This document shows, piece after piece, positions 25,392-35,048 of a stretch of DNA of 64,000 bases (position 1 is the first letter of the stretch; each line of letters opens with the position of its first letter). The stretch is from NCBI RefSeq assembly GCF_900113065.1, contig NZ_FOOA01000003.1, positions 186,001 to 250,000 of the forward strand. The letters are read 5' to 3'. The notes below the pieces were generated by a model. It had not been told where the DNA came from. It saw nothing but the letters and a program-made list of their open reading frames with translations, and ran no database searches. A program made the translations under genes and the position numbers. This stretch comes from Aureimonas phyllosphaerae (GTDB lineage: Bacteria > Pseudomonadota > Alphaproteobacteria > Rhizobiales > Rhizobiaceae).

Positions 25392-28300
25392 CTATTCGGC
25401 AGGATGGGCGGCCTCCCCGGAATGGGCTTCGTCGGCCGAGCGCGGCAGGAAGGGTCGAAGGCGACGCGCCAGCCCATCGAGATAGGTCAGCGCCACCGGC
25501 ACGAAGATCAGCGTCAGGACGGTGGACGACAGGAGGCCGCCGATCACCGCATGGGCCATCGGCGCGCGCTGCTCGCCCCCCTCGCCGAGACCGAGCGCCA
25601 GCGGCAGCATGCCGAAGATCATCGCGAGCGTCGTCATCACGATCGGGCGCAGGCGCACCTGCCCCGCCTCGGCAAGGCTGTCGCGCAGCGACAGGCCGCG
25701 GGCGCGCGCCTGATTGGAATAGTCGACCAAGAGAATCGCGTTCTTGGTCACGAGCCCCATCAGCATGATGAAGCCGATGATCGAGAACATGTTGAGGGTC
25801 GATCCGGTCGCGAGCAGACCGAGTAGGACGCCGATCAGCGACAGGGGCAGCGAGGTCATGATCGCGAGCGGCTGGAGGAAGGAGCCGAACTGCGAGGCGA
25901 GGATCAGGTAGATGAAGATCACCGCGAGACCGAGCGCCTGGATCGCATAGCCGAAGCTCTCGGCCATGTCCTCCGCCTCGCCGCCGAACGAGACGCGGTA
26001 TCCCGGCGCCAGCGTCAGCCCGGCGATCTCGCGCTGGAGGTCGGCCACCACCTCGCCGAGCGCGCGTCCCTCGACATTGGCGGAGATGCGCACCTCGCGG
26101 GACAGGTCGCGCCGGTTGATCGACGACGGCGCAACGCTGTCGACGACGTCGGCCACCTGATCGAGCGAGACGAGGATCGGCCGACCGCTCGCGTCCTGCC
26201 GGCTGGACGCGACGCGCAACTCGCCGAGCTGCGCCGCGCGCTCGCGCCCCGCCTCCGGCAGGCGTACGAGGACGTCGTAGGTTTCGCCATCCGGCGCGTT
26301 CCAGACCGAGATCGCGTCGCCCGCCACGAGCGGGCGCAGCGTGTCGCCGATCGCCTGCAGCGACACGCCGAGATCGCTTGCCGCCTCCTGGCGCACCCGC
26401 ACGGCGAGCGTCGGCTGCTGGTCGTCCAGCGAGGACTCGACCTCGACGGCGCCGGGGATGGCCCGCAGCCGCGCCATGATCTCGTCCGACAGGCGCGTCA
26501 GTTCCGCCTCGCCCTCGCCGAGTACCGAGACCTGCAGCGGCTTGGCGCTCGCACCGCCGCCGCCCCCGCCGCCCAGCGAAGGCTGGTTGACCGAGACCGT
26601 CAGGCCCGCAATGCGCGACACGCGCTCGCGCAGAGGCTCCGCGAGATCCATCGTGGCGCGCGTGCGCTCGGTGATCGGCTTCAGCGTGACGGCGACCGTC
26701 GCGGAGTTGAAGCCGCGCGAGGCGGCGGCGTTCACCGTGGAATAGTAGGTCGCGATCTCCGGCACGCCGGCCAGGATGCGCTCGACCTGCGAAACCTTGC
26801 GCGCGGTGTAGTCGAGCGATGAGCCTTCCGGCGTCTCGATCGACACGGTGAACTCGCCGCGATCGCCGGCGGGCACGAATTCCGCGCCGATGCGCGGCAC
26901 GAGCGCGAGGCTGATGCCGAAGGTGAGAAGGATCGCACCGAGCGTCAGGATGCGGTGGCGGAACGTCCAGCGGATCACGGATGCATATCGCGCGGCTGTC
27001 CGCTCGAACCCGCGATCGAACCGGGCGACCAGCCGGCCGAGCGGCCCGCGCCTGGCATCGGGCTGCGAGGCGGGATCGTACCAGACGCTGGAGAGCATGG
27101 GGTCCAGCGTGAAGGAGACGAAGAGCGAGATCAGGACCGCCACCGCGACGGTGACACCGAACTCGAGGAAGAAGCGGCCGATGATGCCGCCCATGAAAGC
27201 GACAGGCAGGAACACGGCGACGATGGAGAGGGTTGTGGCGAGCACCGCGAGACCGATCTCCTCGGTGCCGTCGATCGCCGCCTGCCGGTGCGACTTGCCC
27301 ATGTGGAGATGCCGCGTGATGTTCTCGCGCACGACGATGGCATCGTCGATCAGGATGCCGATGGCGAGCGAGAGCGCCAGCAGCGTCATCGTGTTGAGCG
27401 TGAAGCCGAGGAGGTGGATCACGGCGAACGTGCCGATCACCGAGATCGGCAGCGTCAGGCCGGTGATGACGGTCGACCGCCAGGAATTCAGGAACAGGAA
27501 GACGATCGCGACGGTGAGCAGCGCGCCCTCGATCAGCGTGCGCTGCACGTCGGCGACCTGCGCGGCGATCGAGCGCGAGTTGTCGCGCGAGACGGCGAGC
27601 TCGACGCCCTGCCCCGCCAGCTCAACCTTCAGCTTCTCGATCTCGGCCCGCAGAGCGCGGGCGACCGCCACCGTGTTGGTGTCCTGCACCTTCACGACGT
27701 CGACGCCGAGCGCCGGCACGCCGCAAAAGGCCGCGCGGCTGGTGAGTTCCGCGCCCGCCTCGCGCACCGTCGCGACGTCGGCGAGCCGGATCGGCGCTCC
27801 CTCGTCGGACTTCACGATGATCCGCTCGAAACCGGCGGCATCCGTGATGCGTCCCTCCACGGTGACGTTGCGGCCGGTGATGCCGGCCGTCAGCGTACCG
27901 GCCGCGATGTCCTGGTTCTCGCGACGGATCGCGTCCATCACGGTGGCGGGCGCGACGCCGAAGGCCTCCATGCGCTCGGGGTTGAGCAGAACCTGGATCT
28001 GCCGCTCGGCGCCGCCGACGATCGCCGTCTGGCCGACGCCCGGCACGGTGTTGAGGCGGCGGGTGATGACCTGATCGGCCAGTGTCGTCAGTTCCGGCAG
28101 CGTCTTCGTCGCCGACGAGACGGCCAGCGACAGGATCGGCTGGTCGTCCGGGTTGAAGCGCGTCACCTGCGGCGTGTCGATGCCGTCGGCAAAGCCCGCC
28201 TCCAACCGCGAGACCCGGTCGCGCACCTCCTGCGCGGCCGTGCGCGAGTCGGTGTCGAGCGTGAACTCGACGATGACGAGCGAGCGCCCCTCGAAGCTCT

Positions 28301-28547
28301 GCGAGGTCACGCGATCGACGCCGCCGATCGTGTTCACCGCCTGCTCGACGGGCCTTGTGATCTCGGACTCGACCGTCTCGGGCGAGGCGCCGGAATAGGT
28401 CGTGGCCACCACGACGACCGGAAGATCGACGTCCGGAAACTGGTCGAGGCCGAGCCGGCCGTAGGAAAACAGGCCGATCACCACGATCGCCGCCATCATC
28501 ATCGTGGCGAAGACCGGGTGCGCGACGCTGATGCGGGTGAGGATCAT
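25392..28547 (-). CDS. RND efflux pump inner-membrane transporter (HAE1 family)
   Basis: A 1051-residue proton-driven multidrug-type pump. It shows the N-terminal helix and VAHPVFATM start, two repeats of one-plus-five helices, the periplasmic porter domains, a [10 protein letters not shown] motif, and the charged intramembrane segment [13 protein letters not shown] in helix 4. A glycine run (residues about 660) sits in the second porter loop. It overlaps the membrane-fusion-protein gene by four bases (ATGA), forming an AcrAB-like pair; no outer-membrane TolC-type gene is adjacent. Longer upstream frame is shadow of the partner. Confidence 0.93.
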   Translation of the reverse strand: MILTRISVAHPVFATMMMAAIVVIGLFSYGRLGLDQFPDVDLPVVVVATTYSGASPETVESEITRPVEQAVNTIGGVDRVTSQSFEGRSLVIVEFTLDTDSRTAAQEVRDRVSRLEAGFADGIDTPQVTRFNPDDQPILSLAVSSATKTLPELTTLADQVITRRLNTVPGVGQTAIVGGAERQIQVLLNPERMEAFGVAPATVMDAIRRENQDIAAGTLTAGITGRNVTVEGRITDAAGFERIIVKSDEGAPIRLADVATVREAGAELTSRAAFCGVPALGVDVVKVQDTNTVAVARALRAEIEKLKVELAGQGVELAVSRDNSRSIAAQVADVQRTLIEGALLTVAIVFLFLNSWRSTVITGLTLPISVIGTFAVIHLLGFTLNTMTLLALSLAIGILIDDAIVVRENITRHLHMGKSHRQAAIDGTEEIGLAVLATTLSIVAVFLPVAFMGGIIGRFFLEFGVTVAVAVLISLFVSFTLDPMLSSVWYDPASQPDARRGPLGRLVARFDRGFERTAARYASVIRWTFRHRILTLGAILLTFGISLALVPRIGAEFVPAGDRGEFTVSIETPEGSSLDYTARKVSQVERILAGVPEIATYYSTVNAAASRGFNSATVAVTLKPITERTRATMDLAEPLRERVSRIAGLTVSVNQPSLGGGGGGGASAKPLQVSVLGEGEAELTRLSDEIMARLRAIPGAVEVESSLDDQQPTLAVRVRQEAASDLGVSLQAIGDTLRPLVAGDAISVWNAPDGETYDVLVRLPEAGRERAAQLGELRVASSRQDASGRPILVSLDQVADVVDSVAPSSINRRDLSREVRISANVEGRALGEVVADLQREIAGLTLAPGYRVSFGGEAEDMAESFGYAIQALGLAVIFIYLILASQFGSFLQPLAIMTSLPLSLIGVLLGLLATGSTLNMFSIIGFIMLMGLVTKNAILLVDYSNQARARGLSLRDSLAEAGQVRLRPIVMTTLAMIFGMLPLALGLGEGGEQRAPMAHAVIGGLLSSTVLTLIFVPVALTYLDGLARRLRPFLPRSADEAHSGEAAHPAE

Positions 28548-29683
28548 GCGGGGCCGGGGCCCTCGATCGTCACGGCCGTATCCGCCTTCAGATCGGGCAG
28601 CGGCGCGACGACCACGGTGTCGCCGGGCGAAACGCCTGACATGACGACCACGAGCCCCTCGCGCGGCAGCGTGGCTCCGGCCTCCACGGGACGCCGCTCC
28701 AGCTTTCCGCCGGCGGCCGCCAGCACGAAGGCGCCCGCTTCGTCCTGCCGGATGGCGGCGGGCGGCACGGCGACGACCTTGTCCATCGCCTCGACCGCGA
28801 TCTCGCCGACCGCGAACATGCCGCCGCGGATGGCGTCGTCCGTGTTGGGGATCGTCACGAAGACGGTGATCGCGCGAGAGTTGGCCTCCGCTTCCGGCGC
28901 GATGCGCGACACGCGCCCATCGAACAGGCGGTCGCCCGCGCCCTCGAAGCGCAGACGCGCCGTCTGGCCGACCGCGATCTCGCCGATCCGGCTCGTCGGC
29001 ACGCTGGCCGCGACCTTGATCGTGGAGAGGTCGACCAGCTGGAGCAGTTCGGTGTTCACGGCGACCGTCTGGCCGGGCTCGACCGGCCGCGCGGCGACGA
29101 CGCCGTCGAACGGAGCGGTCACGACCGCATCGTCCAGCGCCTTTCGCGCGTCGGCGACCTCGGCCTCCAGAGCGCGGGCCTGCGCCTGAAGGTTGAGAAG
29201 CTGAGACTGCGCGCTGAGAAGATCGGCGTCCGACGTGATGCCGCGCGTGCCGAGCTGCTGGCGCCGCTCCAGCGTCCATTCCGCCAGCTTGATCTCCGAT
29301 CGCCGCGCCTCCAGCGTCGCTTCGCGCGCCGACAGGGCCGAGCGCAGGAGTGTCTCGTCGAACCGCGCCAGCACCTCGCCGGCCTTAACGGCCTGCCCCA
29401 CCTCGACCGTCACCTCGGATAGGCGACCCGAGACCTCGGCCGTCACCACGGCGCGGCGGATCGGCCGGGCGGGACCCGAGACCGCGACGGTGCGGGCATA
29501 GTCCCGCGCCGCCACCGTCTCGACCTCGAAGGCGGCAAGCTCGACCGGTCCCGTCGCGCGCGCGGCAGGCGCCAGCACGGCCGCATCCGAGCGCTCGGTG
29601 CCGCGGTCCAGCGCGACATAGGCGCCGGCGCCGAGCCCGACGATGAGGAGGCCCGTCAGAAGCCTGCGAAGCCTTGCGGCCAT
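28544..29683 (-). CDS. RND efflux periplasmic adaptor (membrane fusion protein, HlyD family)
   Basis: A 379-residue adaptor that links the RND pump to an outer-membrane channel. An N-terminal membrane anchor covers about residues 8-26. The lipoyl halves [19 protein letters not shown] and [17 protein letters not shown] flank an alpha-hairpin rich in Arg/Glu/Leu, and beta-barrel and membrane-proximal domains follow. No lipobox cysteine is present, so it is anchored by the helix. First gene of the pair; regulator not nearby. Confidence 0.9.
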   Translation of the reverse strand: MAARLRRLLTGLLIVGLGAGAYVALDRGTERSDAAVLAPAARATGPVELAAFEVETVAARDYARTVAVSGPARPIRRAVVTAEVSGRLSEVTVEVGQAVKAGEVLARFDETLLRSALSAREATLEARRSEIKLAEWTLERRQQLGTRGITSDADLLSAQSQLLNLQAQARALEAEVADARKALDDAVVTAPFDGVVAARPVEPGQTVAVNTELLQLVDLSTIKVAASVPTSRIGEIAVGQTARLRFEGAGDRLFDGRVSRIAPEAEANSRAITVFVTIPNTDDAIRGGMFAVGEIAVEAMDKVVAVPPAAIRQDEAGAFVLAAAGGKLERRPVEAGATLPREGLVVVMSGVSPGDTVVVAPLPDLKADTAVTIEGPGPA

Positions 29684-29796
29684 GTCTTGATCCGGTATCC
29701 GTTCGAACAGGGGCCGAGAGAAGCGCGAAAGCTTGGCCTCAGCGTGACATCGTGTCGCCGACCATCCGCGTCAACCGCGGCGCGACGCCCCGCCGC

Positions 29797-30534
29797 TCAA
29801 GCGGCGAAGATCGCGGCGAGATCGTCGGCCGACAGGCGCCGGATCGCGCCGGGCGCGAGATCGGACGGGAGCGCAAGGCCGCCGATCGCCTCGCGGTGCA
29901 GGGCCTCCACGTGGTTGCCGGTCGCCGCGAACATGCGGCGCACCTGATGGTAGCGGCCCTCGTGCACGGTCAGGAGCGCTTCCCGCTCTCCCACGACCGC
30001 GAGTTCGGCCGGCTTCAGGGGCTTGTCCTCGCCCTCAAGCATCAGCGTGCCGGACGAAAACAGCGCCGCCTCGTCGCCCGTCAATGGCCGCGCGAGATGG
30101 GCGCGATAGACCTTGGGCACATGCCGGTTCGGGGAGATGATGCGATGAAGGAGCGCGCCGTCGTCCGTCATCAGGAGGAGGCCGGACGTCTCCTTGTCGA
30201 GGCGGCCGACCGTCGAGATCGCCGGATCGCGGCGGCGCCAGCGCGCGGGAAGGAGGTCGTAGACGAGCGGCCCCGCCTCTTTATGCGAGCAGGTGACGCC
30301 GAGCGGCTTGTGCACCATGAGCGCGAAGCCCGGCAGCGGGTCGAGCGGCTCGCCGTCGACCACGAGCCGCGCTTCGAGATCGGGCGTCACCGCGATGCGC
30401 TCGTCGGCCCGCGTGAGCGGCGCGCCGTCCAGCCGGATGCGGCCGTTCTTCGCCAGGAGCTGGATCTCGCGGCGCGAGGCGTAGCCGAGATTGGCCAAAA
30501 GCTTGTCGAGCCGGGCGGTCGGAGCCTTGGTCAT
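29797..30534 (-). CDS. rsuA: 16S rRNA pseudouridine synthase, RsuA family
   Basis: A 245-residue enzyme isomerising a uridine in rRNA. An N-terminal S4 RNA-binding domain (RLDKLLANLGYASRREI) precedes the catalytic domain with VGRLDKETSGLLL, whose Asp is the catalytic residue, and the closing GRYHQVRRMFAATGNHV. RsuA (U516) is the best fit; RluB/E-type activity is possible. The ATG overlaps the stop of the RsmC-like gene by four bases, pairing two rRNA modification enzymes. Confidence 0.88.
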   Translation of the reverse strand: MTKAPTARLDKLLANLGYASRREIQLLAKNGRIRLDGAPLTRADERIAVTPDLEARLVVDGEPLDPLPGFALMVHKPLGVTCSHKEAGPLVYDLLPARWRRRDPAISTVGRLDKETSGLLLMTDDGALLHRIISPNRHVPKVYRAHLARPLTGDEAALFSSGTLMLEGEDKPLKPAELAVVGEREALLTVHEGRYHQVRRMFAATGNHVEALHREAIGGLALPSDLAPGAIRRLSADDLAAIFAA

Positions 30535-31472
30535 TTGCGCGCTTCGATGATCTTGTAGCCCGCCTCGTCGGCGAGCACGGTCATGCTGCGGAAGGCCGCG
30601 CGAAGTCCGTCCTCGTAGGGCATGTGCCGGTTGGCGACGAGGACGAAGGTTCCCGAGCGCCGCAGCATGCGCGCGGCAGCAGCGACAAAGGCCTGGCCCA
30701 GCGCACGGTCTTCGATGCCTTCGGCATGGAACGGCGGATTGGACACGACGAAATCGAGATCGGACAGCGGCACCGAGCGCACGTCCGCCCAGAGGAACCG
30801 GGCGCGCGCATCTGAGACGTTCTTCCTCGACGCCTCGACCGCCCGCCGGTCGAGCTCGACGAGCGTCAGCTCCTCGACGGCGGGCGCCGACAGAACCGCG
30901 CGCGCCAGCACGCCGAGCCCGGCGCCGAGATCGGCGCCGCGCCCCGAGAAGGCCGGGAGATGGCGCGTGAGGAGGGCGCTGCCCGGATCGGTGCGGTTCC
31001 AGGAGAAGACGCCGGGCTGCGAGTGGAGGCCGGTCTCCTCCACCACCGTCGGCGCCCCTTCCGCGATCGCGGCGTCCAGACCGATCGGAGCGTCCGGCCG
31101 TTCCACCCGGCAGATGCGCTGGCGCGCCTTGGACCGCTCGGCCACCGCGCAGCCGAAGGCTTCGAGCTCCCCGCGCAGGCGCTGTCCGCCCTTGTCCTTG
31201 GGTGCCAGCACGTCCAGCGTTCCGCCCGGTCGCAGCGCCCGAAGGGCCTGCGCCAGCACGTGGCGGCGCTCGATCGAGCCGGGCGGCGCGGCGACGACGG
31301 CTTCCTCCAACGTCGCATCGGGAAGGCTGTCGAGCGCGACCGAGCCCGGCCGTAGCGGCGACACCTGAACGGCGTCGTCCGGCACGTCGAGAAGGTCGGA
31401 TGGCGGCGCGCCGTAGACGGCGCACCGAACGGAAACGGAAGGAATGTCGCTCACCCCCGTCCCATAGCGCAT
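30531..31472 (-). CDS. rsmC: Class I SAM methyltransferase, RsmC-like (16S rRNA guanine-N2)
   Basis: A 313-residue methyltransferase with the two-part structure of RsmC. The N-terminal half is a degenerate domain; the C-terminal half has the SAM loop ADLGAGLGVLARA, the acidic ribose-binding LVELDRRA, and the catalytic SNPPFH motif that binds the target guanine amino group. A GTG at 31454 with a better ribosome site could be the true start. It is coupled to rsuA. G1207 of 16S rRNA is the expected target. Confidence 0.85.
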   Translation of the reverse strand: MRYGTGVSDIPSVSVRCAVYGAPPSDLLDVPDDAVQVSPLRPGSVALDSLPDATLEEAVVAAPPGSIERRHVLAQALRALRPGGTLDVLAPKDKGGQRLRGELEAFGCAVAERSKARQRICRVERPDAPIGLDAAIAEGAPTVVEETGLHSQPGVFSWNRTDPGSALLTRHLPAFSGRGADLGAGLGVLARAVLSAPAVEELTLVELDRRAVEASRKNVSDARARFLWADVRSVPLSDLDFVVSNPPFHAEGIEDRALGQAFVAAAARMLRRSGTFVLVANRHMPYEDGLRAAFRSMTVLADEAGYKIIEARK

Positions 31473-31545
31473 TTGCGCGCCCTGTCGAAGGAGGCGCCGG
31501 CATCGTGTGGAGACGCTCTTCCACAGGCTTGCTGCACCTCGTCAG

Positions 31546-31575
31546 TTGGACTGACGTTTTTGGGGGCAACATACT
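31546..31575 (+). promoter_or_regulatory. Candidate promoter of the TonB receptor gene
   Basis: TTGGAC (31546-31551) and CATACT (31570-31575) are spaced 18 bases apart. Transcription would begin inside the iron-responsive operator that follows, which fits repression by blocking the start site. Match to consensus is moderate. Confidence 0.35.
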
Positions 31576-31590
31576 TGACTATTTCAGTCA
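31576..31590 (+). promoter_or_regulatory. Iron-responsive operator (IRO/RirA box) before the siderophore receptor
   Basis: TGACTATTTCAGTCA is a TGA-N9-TCA palindrome, the IRO consensus recognised by the rhizobial iron regulator RirA. It lies 49 bases upstream of the TonB-dependent receptor start, where a repressor would act. RirA represses uptake genes when iron is ample. Confidence 0.7.
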
Positions 31591-31638
31591 TGTTTGAGAG
31601 GGCATGCCACGAAATCGCCATGAAGTGAAAGCCGACCC

Positions 31639-33795
31639 ATGCCCCTCACCCGTCCTTCCATCCGTTCCGCACGACGCGTCGCCCTTCTGGCCGGCGCAGT
31701 GATGGCCGGTCCGGCACTCGCGCAGGACGTGGTGCTCGACACCGTCGTGGTGGATGGCGCGGGGAGCGGCGCGGCGTCGGGGGGCGTCGGCGTCGGCGGG
31801 GGGATCTCGACCGAGGGCTATGTCGGGCGCGAGGCGCGCGTCGGCACCAAAACCGATACCGACCTGCGCAAGGTGCCGCAGGCCGTCTCCGTCATTTCGC
31901 GCGAAGAGCTCGACGACCGCAACGTGCAGACGCTGGTCGAGGCAGCACGCTACACGGCGGGCGTGCGAGCGGGCACGTTCGGCTTCGACCCGGCGTTCGA
32001 CACGCTCTTCATCCGCGGCTTCAACGTCGCCAACACGGGCTATTATCGCGACGGGTTGCGCTCGCTCGGCGGCTCCTTCGCCTACTTCCGCAACGAGCCC
32101 TATGGCCTTGAAGGTGTGTCGATCCTGAAGGGACCGAGCTCGGTCCTGTACGGCGCCTCCGCGCCCGGCGGCATCGTCAACCTCGTGACCAAGCGCCCGA
32201 CCGACGCGCCGTTCCGCGAAGTCGTCGGCCAGATCGGCACGGACAGCCACTATCAGGCGAACTTCGACGCCTCCGGCCCGCTCGGCGGCAACGACAACGT
32301 GCTCTACCGGATCACCGGGATCGAGCGTTCCGCCGACACCGAGTTCGTCGCCGCCCGCGACGACCGCACCTATATCGCCCCGGCCTTTACGCTGCGCTCG
32401 GACGATCGGAACACGCAGTTCACGTTCCTTGGCGAGTACACCGACACCAAGTCAGGCGGCGGGCGCGGGTTCTTCACGACACCCGACGCCCGCATCACCG
32501 GCATCGAGCAGGGCGACCCGGCCTTCCGCGACCTCGATCAGACCCAAGGGCGCGTCGGCTACGAGTTCGAGCACCGCTTCAACGATACGCTGACCGTTCG
32601 CCAGAACCTGCGCTACCAGACGATCGCAACCGACATGCGCTTCGTCTCGGTACTCGGCATCAACCCGGACGGGCTGTCGGCGAGCCGCAGCGCGGGCGAA
32701 ATCCTGGACGACGCCAAGGGATTCGCGGTCGACAACCAGATCGAAGGCAAGTTCGAGACCGGCGCCGTCGGCCACACGCTGCTCGGCGGGCTCGACTACA
32801 CCTATTTCGACGGACAATACCGCTACGGCGGCTCGTCCGCGCCGGATCTCGACCTCGTCACCCGAAACTACGGGCAGCAGCCGATCTTCGCGCCCACCTC
32901 GCACAACCTCGTCAATACGACGACGCACCAGAGCCAGATCGGTCTCTACCTGCAGGATCAGGCCGAGTACGAGCGCCTCGTCCTGACGGTCGGCGGTCGC
33001 TACGACTGGCTCGACACGGATACGTTCAACAACAACGACCCCGATGCGACGGTTCGGGCCGAGGATCGGAACTTCTCCGGCCGGGTCGGTCTCTCCTACC
33101 TCTTCAACAACGGGATCACCCCTTACGCCAACTACTCGACCTCCTTCGCCCCGACGGTCGGCACCGCCTTCGACGGCAGTGCGTTCGATCCGACGGAGGG
33201 CGAGCAGGTCGAGGTGGGCGTGAAATACGCGCCAGAGTGGATCGCCCTGACGGTGGACGCCGCCCTGTTCCGCATCGAGCAGAACAACCTCCTCGTCACC
33301 GACCCGGTCAACACGTCGAGCTTCTTCCAGGTTCAGACGGGGGCGGTGCGCTCGCAGGGCTTCGAACTGCAGGCGAACGCCGCCCTCACCGACGGTCTCA
33401 GCCTCGTTGCGGCCTACTCCTACACCGACATCGCGTTCACCGAAGGCGAGAACGTCGGCAACCAGGTCGCCGGCATTCCCGAGCACCAGTTCTCGCTCTG
33501 GGGCAATTACGAGGTCAGTTCCGGCGTCGCCGAAGGTCTGGGCTTCGGGGTGGGCAGCCGGTTCCTCGGCGCCAACGCGGCCAACGACACGAATACGCGC
33601 GAGAACGACTCCCGCATCCTGATCGATGCGGCGATCAGCTACGACTTCGGCGCGGCGAACCCGAAGCTCGAAGGCGTGCGTGCCCAGATCAACGCCAACA
33701 ACCTCTTCGACAACCGGGCGGCCCTCTGCAACAACGCCTACTGCTACCGCGAGCAGGGTCGCGACGTGATCGGATCGCTGCGCTTCCGGTTCTAG
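31639..33795 (+). CDS. TonB-dependent siderophore receptor (FhuA/FoxA-like)
   Basis: A 718-residue outer-membrane receptor. A signal peptide ends ALAQ near residue 29. The plug contains KVPQAVSVISREEL, LFIRGFNV and GPSSVLYGASAPGGIVN, all typical of siderophore receptors of the FhuA/FoxA/FcuA group. The 22-strand barrel follows and ends RDVIGSLRFRF with a terminal Phe. A CNNAYC pair near the C-terminus is also usual in this group. Ligand is probably a hydroxamate ferric siderophore. An IRO box upstream points to iron regulation. DUF393 and DUF4166 genes follow on the same strand. Confidence 0.93.
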   Translation: MPLTRPSIRSARRVALLAGAVMAGPALAQDVVLDTVVVDGAGSGAASGGVGVGGGISTEGYVGREARVGTKTDTDLRKVPQAVSVISREELDDRNVQTLVEAARYTAGVRAGTFGFDPAFDTLFIRGFNVANTGYYRDGLRSLGGSFAYFRNEPYGLEGVSILKGPSSVLYGASAPGGIVNLVTKRPTDAPFREVVGQIGTDSHYQANFDASGPLGGNDNVLYRITGIERSADTEFVAARDDRTYIAPAFTLRSDDRNTQFTFLGEYTDTKSGGGRGFFTTPDARITGIEQGDPAFRDLDQTQGRVGYEFEHRFNDTLTVRQNLRYQTIATDMRFVSVLGINPDGLSASRSAGEILDDAKGFAVDNQIEGKFETGAVGHTLLGGLDYTYFDGQYRYGGSSAPDLDLVTRNYGQQPIFAPTSHNLVNTTTHQSQIGLYLQDQAEYERLVLTVGGRYDWLDTDTFNNNDPDATVRAEDRNFSGRVGLSYLFNNGITPYANYSTSFAPTVGTAFDGSAFDPTEGEQVEVGVKYAPEWIALTVDAALFRIEQNNLLVTDPVNTSSFFQVQTGAVRSQGFELQANAALTDGLSLVAAYSYTDIAFTEGENVGNQVAGIPEHQFSLWGNYEVSSGVAEGLGFGVGSRFLGANAANDTNTRENDSRILIDAAISYDFGAANPKLEGVRAQINANNLFDNRAALCNNAYCYREQGRDVIGSLRFRF

Positions 33796-33896
33796 TGCTC
33801 CACGACGTCGCACGGGCTTTCCCGGCGCCGCCGCGCGGTCTACCTCTCCCGCGGCGGCCTCGTCGAAGCGCGGCCTGCGCCGCAGAGGACGATCGG

Positions 33897-34322
33897 ATGC
33901 GAGAGGCCGCCCAGTTGAGACCCGAGACGGACGGCCCGATCATCCTGTTCGACGCGGAATGCGTCTTGTGTTCGGCCAACGCCCAGTTCGTGCTCGACCA
34001 CGACAAGGCGGGGCGGTTCCGTCTGGCCTCGATGCAGGGCGATGTCGGGCAGGCGCTCTACAGAAGGCATGGGATGGATCCGAACGATCCCTCCACCATG
34101 ATCGTCGTCGAGGGCGATCGGCTGCGCCGCGACAGCGATGCGGTCCTCAGCATCTACGAGCGGATCGGCTTCCCGTGGAAGCTGATGGGGGTGTTCCGGC
34201 TCGTGCCCCGCCCGATCCGCGACGCGGTCTACCGGTTGGTCGCCCGGAACCGCTACCGGCTGTTCGGAAAGCGCGAGACGTGCTGGGTGCCCGCCCCCGA
34301 GTATCGCGGCCGCATCCTTTGA
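33897..34322 (+). CDS. DCC-family thiol-disulfide oxidoreductase-like protein (DUF393)
   Basis: A 141-residue DUF393 protein. The family's DxxC-xx-C signature is seen as FDAECVLCSANAQFV near residue 19, followed by the LASMQGDVG segment and a YERIGFPWKLM region. A thioredoxin-like redox role is suggested by the CxxC, but no activity is established for the family. An AGAGGA ribosome site supports the ATG. It ends overlapping a DUF4166 gene. Confidence 0.88.
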   Translation: MREAAQLRPETDGPIILFDAECVLCSANAQFVLDHDKAGRFRLASMQGDVGQALYRRHGMDPNDPSTMIVVEGDRLRRDSDAVLSIYERIGFPWKLMGVFRLVPRPIRDAVYRLVARNRYRLFGKRETCWVPAPEYRGRIL

Positions 34323-34876
34323 ACGCAGACCCGTCGGCCTATCAGGTCGTGATGGGCGCAGCGTTCGCAGACCTGCCGGATCCCGTGCGCGCGTTCCATT
34401 CCGGCCGGGGTCCGCATCGCTGGGTCGGCACCGCCTCGATCCGCCGAGGCGGCGGCATTCTCGCTCGTATGGCCGCCGCGATCCTCCGTTTTCCCCTACC
34501 CGGCGAGGCGGTGCCCGTCACCGTGACGGTCGAGCCTCATGGGGCGGGCGAGATCTGGATCCGTGACTTCGGCGGGCACGTCCTCCGGTCCACGCAGTGG
34601 GCCGAGGTCGACCGCGGCGAGCCGCTCCTCTTCGAACGGTTCGGACCGGTCTGCGTCGCCACAGCGCTCGTCCTCGACGCCGGCCGCCTCGAACTCGTCC
34701 AGCGCCGCGCCTGGTGCCTTGGGTTGCTCATGCCGCGATGGCTGCCAACGTTCGGTGAGGCGTTCGAAACGCAGGGCGGCGGCAGCTTCTGCTTCGACGT
34801 CACGATCCGGGCGCCGGTGATCGGCCTCGTCGTCGCCTATCGCGGGCACCTGAACGAGGCTCCGGCTCCCGACTAG
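34319..34876 (+). CDS. DUF4166 domain protein
   Basis: About 185 residues matching the DUF4166 pattern: an opening YQVVMGAAFADLPDPVRAFH, a central GEIWIRDFGGHVLRS, and the closing FDVTIRAPVIGLVVAYRG. Function is unknown; the family is often found near DUF393 or saccharopine-dehydrogenase-like proteins. A TTG start overlapping the DUF393 stop (TTGA) is chosen because the family-conserved region begins before the first ATG at 34352. No signal peptide is visible. Confidence 0.75.
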   Translation: MNADPSAYQVVMGAAFADLPDPVRAFHSGRGPHRWVGTASIRRGGGILARMAAAILRFPLPGEAVPVTVTVEPHGAGEIWIRDFGGHVLRSTQWAEVDRGEPLLFERFGPVCVATALVLDAGRLELVQRRAWCLGLLMPRWLPTFGEAFETQGGGSFCFDVTIRAPVIGLVVAYRGHLNEAPAPD

Positions 34877-35048
34877 TTTCGCGCGAACGCGCGCCCGATG
34901 GGCGTGCCATGCGGTCGCGGGAGGGTGTGCACCCCTGACGAATCGTTTGCCTGCCCCATAATCTCTGGGTGACGCGGGGCGACCCGCACGCAGACCATGG
35001 CCTGCCCGCGAGGCGCCGATCCCGCGACGAGCACCGGAGACAGAAGCC

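Noticed and set aside
28548-29279. Apparent 244-residue N-terminal extension of the RND pump
   Set aside because: It is the shifted frame of the adaptor gene; the pump starts at its usual [13 protein letters not shown] and overlaps the adaptor stop.
31540-31561. CGTCAG palindrome plus TTTTT as a plus-strand terminator
   Set aside because: No plus-strand gene lies upstream; the neighbours are transcribed away from it.
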